Below, one piece after another: positions 59,327 through 64,000 of a stretch of 64,000 nucleotides of DNA (the first letter of the stretch is position 1; the number at the start of each line of letters is the position of its first letter). The translations under genes were made by a program, and so were the position numbers. The stretch is from Botrytis cinerea B05.10 (taxonomy: Eukaryota; Ascomycota; Leotiomycetes; Helotiales; Sclerotiniaceae). The DNA lies in contig NC_037314.1 in NCBI RefSeq assembly GCF_000143535.2, forward strand, positions 930,001 through 994,000, in the 5' to 3' direction. The notes beneath the pieces were generated by a model that was not told the origin of the DNA, searched no databases, and worked only from the letters and a program-made list of their open reading frames with translations.

Positions 59327-61443
59327 ATGAGTATTTTCTCATATGTGCGGAGCATTTATGCTCTAGATACCATCGATACACGCTTCACGAGTTCTTCTTC
59401 AACTCCATACGAAATTGATCCTGCTGCTGCAAAGTCGAAACGAGATGACTCCAAACCTGGCGAAGGGGTACGAACAGACAGTAATGGCAGACCAGTGGCC
59501 CAGCCTTCGAGATGGAATACCACAGAGTTTTATTTCTATTACTTCATCTTTTTAACGGTTGTGCCATACATGTTTTGGATCGCCTACGATGTGTCTAGAC
59601 GTTAGTATATGTATTCTTTCTATGGCAAAGATAATCTAACCGGTGTCCAGCTTCCGATCCTAATTACCATAAATACCAGCACCTTCTTTCTGATGGATGG
59701 ATTCCTGGGCGCAAGATTGTATGGGTTATCTGAGAAAGATGGCTATGGCAAATGCTAATTCAATGTAGGATATTTCGGATGCACAATATTATAACTTTCG
59801 AACCAATGTACCATATCTTGCGATTCTCGTCGTTTTTCATCCTATCCTTCGACGAATCTATGAATTTCTCAGACCCATCTCTGCTCGAGTAGGATCTCCG
59901 AAACTAAACGGCAATAATACATATATATCTGTGGCAGAAGGCAATGCGAGACTTCAACAACGGACCGGGTTCGACTTCATTTTTGCTTTCATATACCTCC
60001 TGGCTTTGCATGGATTTTCTGCATTCAAAGTCATTGTGATAGTCTACACAAACTACTGTCTGGCGACTCGACTTCCTCGAAAGTTTGTGCCTATAGCAAC
60101 CTGGGTTTTCAATATCGGTATATTGTTTGCAAACGAGCTCTCAGATGGGTACAGATTTACATCAATGGCACAATATGTGTCTCCCAAGAATGGGGCCGGT
60201 TTCCAAGAAGGGGCTATGTTGCATAGCTGGGCAGAGTGGATGGATAGTTATTCGGGCATTATTCCACGATGGGAGATTCTGTTTAACCTTACTGTCTTGA
60301 GACTGATCAGTTTTAATTTGGATTATTACTGGAGTTTAGAGAAAGGAGCTGGAAGTGCATTAGAGGTAGGTCATCATCAAAGCGCTGTCCGTATGCTCTC
60401 CTCTAATACTAATGCGCAAAAGAAGAAGCAGCTTAACCCTGCCAATCTTTCTGAAAGAGATCGCGTTTCAATGCCTGCACCAGACAAGGACTACAATTAT
60501 CGAAACTACTTCGCATATGCGATTTATGCCCCTTTATATTTAGCAGGACCAATTTTCACATTTAATGATTACATTTCTCAGTCGAAATATCGCCCGGCTA
60601 GCATAGACAGTAAACGAACCTTCAAGTATGGTATTCGTTTCCTGCTTTGTTTGTTGGCAATCGAACTTCTCCTACATTTCGACTACTGCGTGGCTATCTC
60701 CAAAGGCAATCCCAACTGGTCTGATTATACCCCGGCTCAACTGAGTTTACTCTCATACTTCAATCTCCATGTACTATGGTTGAAGCTTCTCTTACCCTGG
60801 CGATTCTTCAGACTTTGGTCTCTCATTGATGGGATTGACCCCCCGGAAAATATGCTTCGCTGTCTTTCCGATAACCCATCCACAGTTCAATTCTGGCGAA
60901 GCTGGCATCGCAGCTATAACCGCTGGATCATCCGCTACATTTACATTCCTATGGGAGGTTCATCGTCAAGAAATTGGCAAGCTCAAGTCCGATCAATTGT
61001 TAATTATCTCGTGGTTTTCACATTTGTAGCCTTGTGGCACGATATAAGTCTTAACCTGTTGGTGTGGGGTTGGCTAATAGTTTTCTTCATGTTGCCGGAA
61101 GTTATTGCTGGCATGCTCTTCCCAAGAAAGAAGTGGCTCAATGATCTTACATATTACAGAGTAATTTGCGGCATTGGTGCAGTGGCGAATCTGATGTTCA
61201 TGATGATAGCAAACTTAGTTGGGTTTGCTGTTGGCGTTGATGGGTTGAAGAGCATTATTTCTGGCATTTTTAGGGACTTTTCAGGTACGTTCTATTCAAT
61301 TTTTGAAAAGGGGCATTCAACTAATCCAAACAATAGGAATCGTTTTCCTGATTACGGCCTGGGGAGCACTCTTCGTTGGGTGTCAGGTTATGTTTGAAGT
61401 GAGGGAGAGTGAACACAGAAAAGGAATTTTCCTAAGATGTTAG
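59327..61443 (+). CDS. gup1: Gup1-like MBOAT O-acyltransferase
   Basis: Multi-pass ER membrane-bound O-acyltransferase; yeast Gup1 remodels GPI-anchor lipids and was first linked to glycerol uptake. Exons 59327-59600, 59651-59718, 59769-61284 and 61337-61443 give about 654 aa. The N-terminus is soluble; the first helix is FYFYYFIFLTVVPYMFWIAY. Central MBOAT features include ELSDGYRF, LRLISFNLDYYW, YAIYAPLYLAGPIFTFNDYI, STVQFWRSWHRSYNRWIIRY and the putative catalytic His in ALWHDISLNLLVWGW. The segment 60366-60422 (57 nt, in frame) has donor, branch and acceptor-like signals and could be spliced out, giving ~635 aa. The last exon ends VREGE-like with REGIFL; the stop TAG lies at 61441-61443. 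Confidence 0.92.
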
Positions 61444-63434
61444 AATTATCATTGAGACCAATATTAAGATTTGCAGTTTTTTTCATACTTGAGCTTCTTC
61501 TATATTCTTGATCAGTTGATTCTTTGATTTGTTGAGAGGTGACTCGCTTAGTTCAAAACTATTCCCTCTAAAATTCAATCTTTACCAGGCGGTGAATGAT
61601 CTTATATCCCGCAGAAGCATTGCACTTTCTCAAGTCGACATTTGATCTGACTCTCCTCTTCTGCATCTCATCCCAATGTCAATAGTCACTGGCACTTCCA
61701 ACAATCGATATCGTTTTCCCACGCATAATCCGACAGGAGAACCTTCCCAGCTCAATCCATTAACTCGATGGAGTTTTGGTGTCACAAAAGGTGTGACATA
61801 TTCATCAAGTAATATATCCGTGGATTTGAGTTGGATAGCGGGAAACTGAGGAATAAATGTGGTTTGGGAATGGGTCTTGGGGTAAGTCCGTGGAGTGAGG
61901 GTTTCTTAGGAGGGTAGCGAATCGATGGGCTCTGGAATTTAAGGAGAGTTTGGATGCGTTTCTTGTAATCAAAAGTTCCAATAATCTTTCGATCGTAAAG
62001 CTTCATCGAGTTGAAGCGGGGTCGGAAGACTTGGGATGGAATGTTTGGGGCGCATTGCCAGAGATGATTCAGACTTCTGTGTGCAGTCTTTTCTATGTGA
62101 TCTTCTTCCAGTTCAATTGTTTATTATTTTTCTTTCCTTATTTATGCTCGTATATCTGTGGTATCTATTTTCTATGATACATTCATTAACCGCATTCTAA
62201 CAGTAGGGCTCGTTTTTCTTGTCACGCGAAGTCAAGAAAGACGATTTTCTTATTTGTAGCAACAAATAGATCATAGAAAGTTGGAATTCTTTTGCACGAT
62301 TTTTAATTATAGACGCTTCAAGTGGCATAAATCAATTCTATTTGTCAATTTATACGGAACGTAGTATAGAATCCCAGTGAGCAGGTCTGCCTTGCCCGAA
62401 AAGGTAAGGGCTCGTTCGGATCGTTTTCCTATATATTTGATAGATATTTCAAATGGCAAGGATATTGGGATATTGAAGCTAATACATATTGGGGTGTATT
62501 TGAATATATTTTAGTGAAGCTAATATATTAGAAGTAGTATTATGAACGTGAAGACAGTGAGGGAGACATCGATTTTTTTTTTTTTTTTTTTTCTTTTTTT
62601 TTTTTAATATATATTAGTCTACAGCACCTAAAGGGTTGTTGTTGACTACTGTATAGGAAAAGTTGAAGCATTTGCTATTTCAAATATATTATACTCAATA
62701 TTTTATTAGGTCCAATACTGCGTCCAGTCCAAAAGCTTTGGGTTTCACATTAGATTTAATATATAGTAACTTCAATATCGCGTTCGGTAAACGCAATATT
62801 AGGTCTAGTGTCGAAAAAAATCGACCCTAACAAGACCTAAGTGGGAGTGAAGTGTTAGATAGTAAGCTCACATCAAAGGATTTTCGATAGGCCGAAGCTA
62901 AGGAAGCTTTTATACCCTCGAGGGTTTTTAGCAAGTGGGTAACCTTGCCTCACTGCTTTTCCATCACCCTCTGCCATAGCATCACTTCAATATATAGAAT
63001 ATGGATATCATCTTTTGTATTGCCACGGCCATTTGTAAGCTTACGGTTACTTTTGGATAAGCATTCAAAATTTTGAGATGGTTGTAAATGCAATGTCTCG
63101 ATTGTATCTATCTAGATTCGAGTCCATGTGAGAGAGTCAATAGAATTTGCCGTGCATTCCATTATAGCCTTCTTCATTAAGTTATGGAAGATAAAGCAAA
63201 CTCTATATCCTAGAATCATGAAATTTATATGTGTATCCAGAGATTTGCATCGCTCGCTCCGGATAAGTAACATCATACTATTCACTGCCCTTGAGATAGC
63301 TAATGACCCAAGCAATCGCCCTCGGCAGGGCCATCCATCTTTTTACCAGAAACATTACATGCTCCCGGTGGGGCAAAGATATTGCCTCTCGGGGTAGCAA
63401 AACCATGACCGCACCGATTAGACCAGTAAACCTC
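61444..63434. other. Intergenic region with low-complexity tracts
   Basis: 2 kb between Gup1 and the protease end. It holds a near-continuous T-run (62573-62605) and AT-rich runs around 62440-62530, plus a possible small gene at 61676-62177 listed separately. Confidence 0.55.
61676..62177 (+). CDS. Possible small hypothetical gene
   Basis: Speculative two-exon model, 61676-61808 and 61918-62177, about 130 aa, starting MSIVTGTSNNRYRFPTHNP and joining to NRWALEFKESLDAFLV, with a GTAATA donor. The stretch up to VWGALPEMIQTS has protein-like composition; the end becomes Phe/Tyr-rich and may be non-coding. No family recognised. It could equally be chance open frames in the Gup1 3' flank. Confidence 0.22.
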
Positions 63435-64000
63435 CTACATGATGGTCAGTTTATTCTCATTCCCCAGATTATATGTCCCGGGTCTTATATTCGTGAACCA
63501 AGCATAATTATCAGCATTTGCAATCACCAACGGTGAAGTTTTCGTAGTCGAGCGCAGCTGTCTTGTATACCAAGGGCCGTACTGATAATTACCCACTACG
63601 TTTCCCTTTTGTTTGAAAGGCATGATTGCCGCTTGGCTGACTTTGTTGACATGGCTTAAAATAATCAGCTTTCGCTTCACGTTACCGGGGAAAGAAGTAT
63701 GTCTTACGTTAGCTCGTGGAGAAGTACATAGCCACCGAGACTAAGCATTTTATACAATACAAATAGATCTATTGTGCCGCAATTTATATCGTCGAGCTTT
63801 GGGTATGCATAAGCATTCAGGGCAGTGATATCGCAGAAGTGTATTCGTGTTTGTGGCTCATCGATCGGATTGTTGGTATATGCAAGAGGTCTCTTGTTTG
63901 AGTTCAATCCGCTGCATTGTTTTATCATGGTCGGAAGATAGTCTTCTGGATCAATATCGATAGTAGATAATATATCAGCGCCTGTTGAGGGGTCATTGGT
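63435..64000 (-). CDS. Secreted M35-like metalloprotease (N-terminus beyond window)
   Basis: 3' part of a minus-strand gene whose start lies right of the window. Two exon parts are visible: 63708-64000 (the frame stays open to the edge) and 63435-63654, with a 53-bp intron. The splice creates HELTHV, the zinc-binding HExxH motif, directly after GGYVLLHELT. The downstream NADNYAWF resembles the NADSYxxF block of fungal M35/lysine-specific metallo-endopeptidase-like proteins, and GPWYTRQL between the two fits the region that carries the third zinc ligand. A Cys-containing RIHFCDITALN precedes the zinc site. Substrate and exact family are uncertain; the end of the last exon may continue past a further intron. 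Confidence 0.62.

Noticed and set aside
1..64000. tRNA, rRNA and CRISPR arrays
   Set aside because: I looked for TTCGANTC-type T-arms, rRNA cores and regularly spaced identical repeats and found none; CRISPR would not be expected in a fungus.

Overview
The window is a stretch of nuclear chromosome from a filamentous ascomycete. Genes are split by short introns (mostly 44-110 bp, GT...AG, with CTAAC/CTAAT-like branch sites), base composition is moderately AT-rich, and the content (LaeA-type methyltransferase, tannase, fungal-only DUF families, a class I histone deacetylase with a long acidic tail) is typical of Pezizomycotina. Protein similarity as I recall it points to Leotiomycetes, most likely Sclerotiniaceae (Botrytis/Sclerotinia); this is recall, not a search. 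All exon models were made by hand from splice signals and reading-frame continuity. Several genes begin at an ATG inside a longer open frame that opens with GTG or TTG, and I chose the ATG in those cases.

Layout. 1-1761 is the 3' part of a secreted tannase/feruloyl esterase. 2854-4423 is a seven-exon LaeA-like methyltransferase. 5329-6137 (minus) is a secreted lysozyme/SLT-fold protein. 6138-8817 has no gene but carries a foldback element (6587-7250) and a degenerate tandem duplication (8291-8725). 8818-10349 (minus) is a fungal protein of unknown function. 11903-13345 is a ZIP zinc transporter. 14079-15074 (minus) is ribosomal protein uL14. 16006-18147 (minus) is the histone deacetylase Rpd3, head to head with the proteasome deubiquitinase Rpn11 (18631-19775).

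A gene-poor block of about 11.6 kb follows (19776-31371). In it I can support only one small Clr5-like gene (26839-27359) and a 254-bp inverted-repeat element (30420-30673). Then come an ICL/PEP-mutase-family lyase (31372-32541, minus), the Wss1 DNA-protein crosslink protease (32869-34102, minus), a DUF1776 protein (34545-36126), the CPSF30/Yth1 mRNA 3'-end factor (37122-37955, minus), a GH18 chitinase (41350-42751), the GARP subunit Vps53 (43339-45956), thioredoxin reductase (47071-48460), a low-complexity hypothetical protein (49181-49993), a small secreted cysteine-containing protein (51420-51998), a multi-pass membrane protein ending in DUF3431 (53612-55910), a CYP52-clan cytochrome P450 (57067-58716), the MBOAT protein Gup1 (59327-61443), and the 3' end of a secreted HExxH protease (63435-64000, minus).

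The genes do not form an operon or a clear biosynthetic cluster. Housekeeping genes (uL14, Rpd3, Rpn11, Wss1, CPSF30, Vps53, thioredoxin reductase, Gup1) are interspersed with secreted or environment-facing ones (tannase, SLT-fold protein, chitinase, small secreted protein, P450, metalloprotease), as is usual for a plant-associated fungus. The points most worth checking are two related inverted-repeat elements with apparent 9-bp target duplications, a mitochondrial-presequence-like open frame upstream of the thioredoxin reductase ATG, a possible 10-nt microexon in the DUF3431 gene, an Asn in the first position of the chitinase catalytic motif, and the tandem duplication beside the unknown gene.
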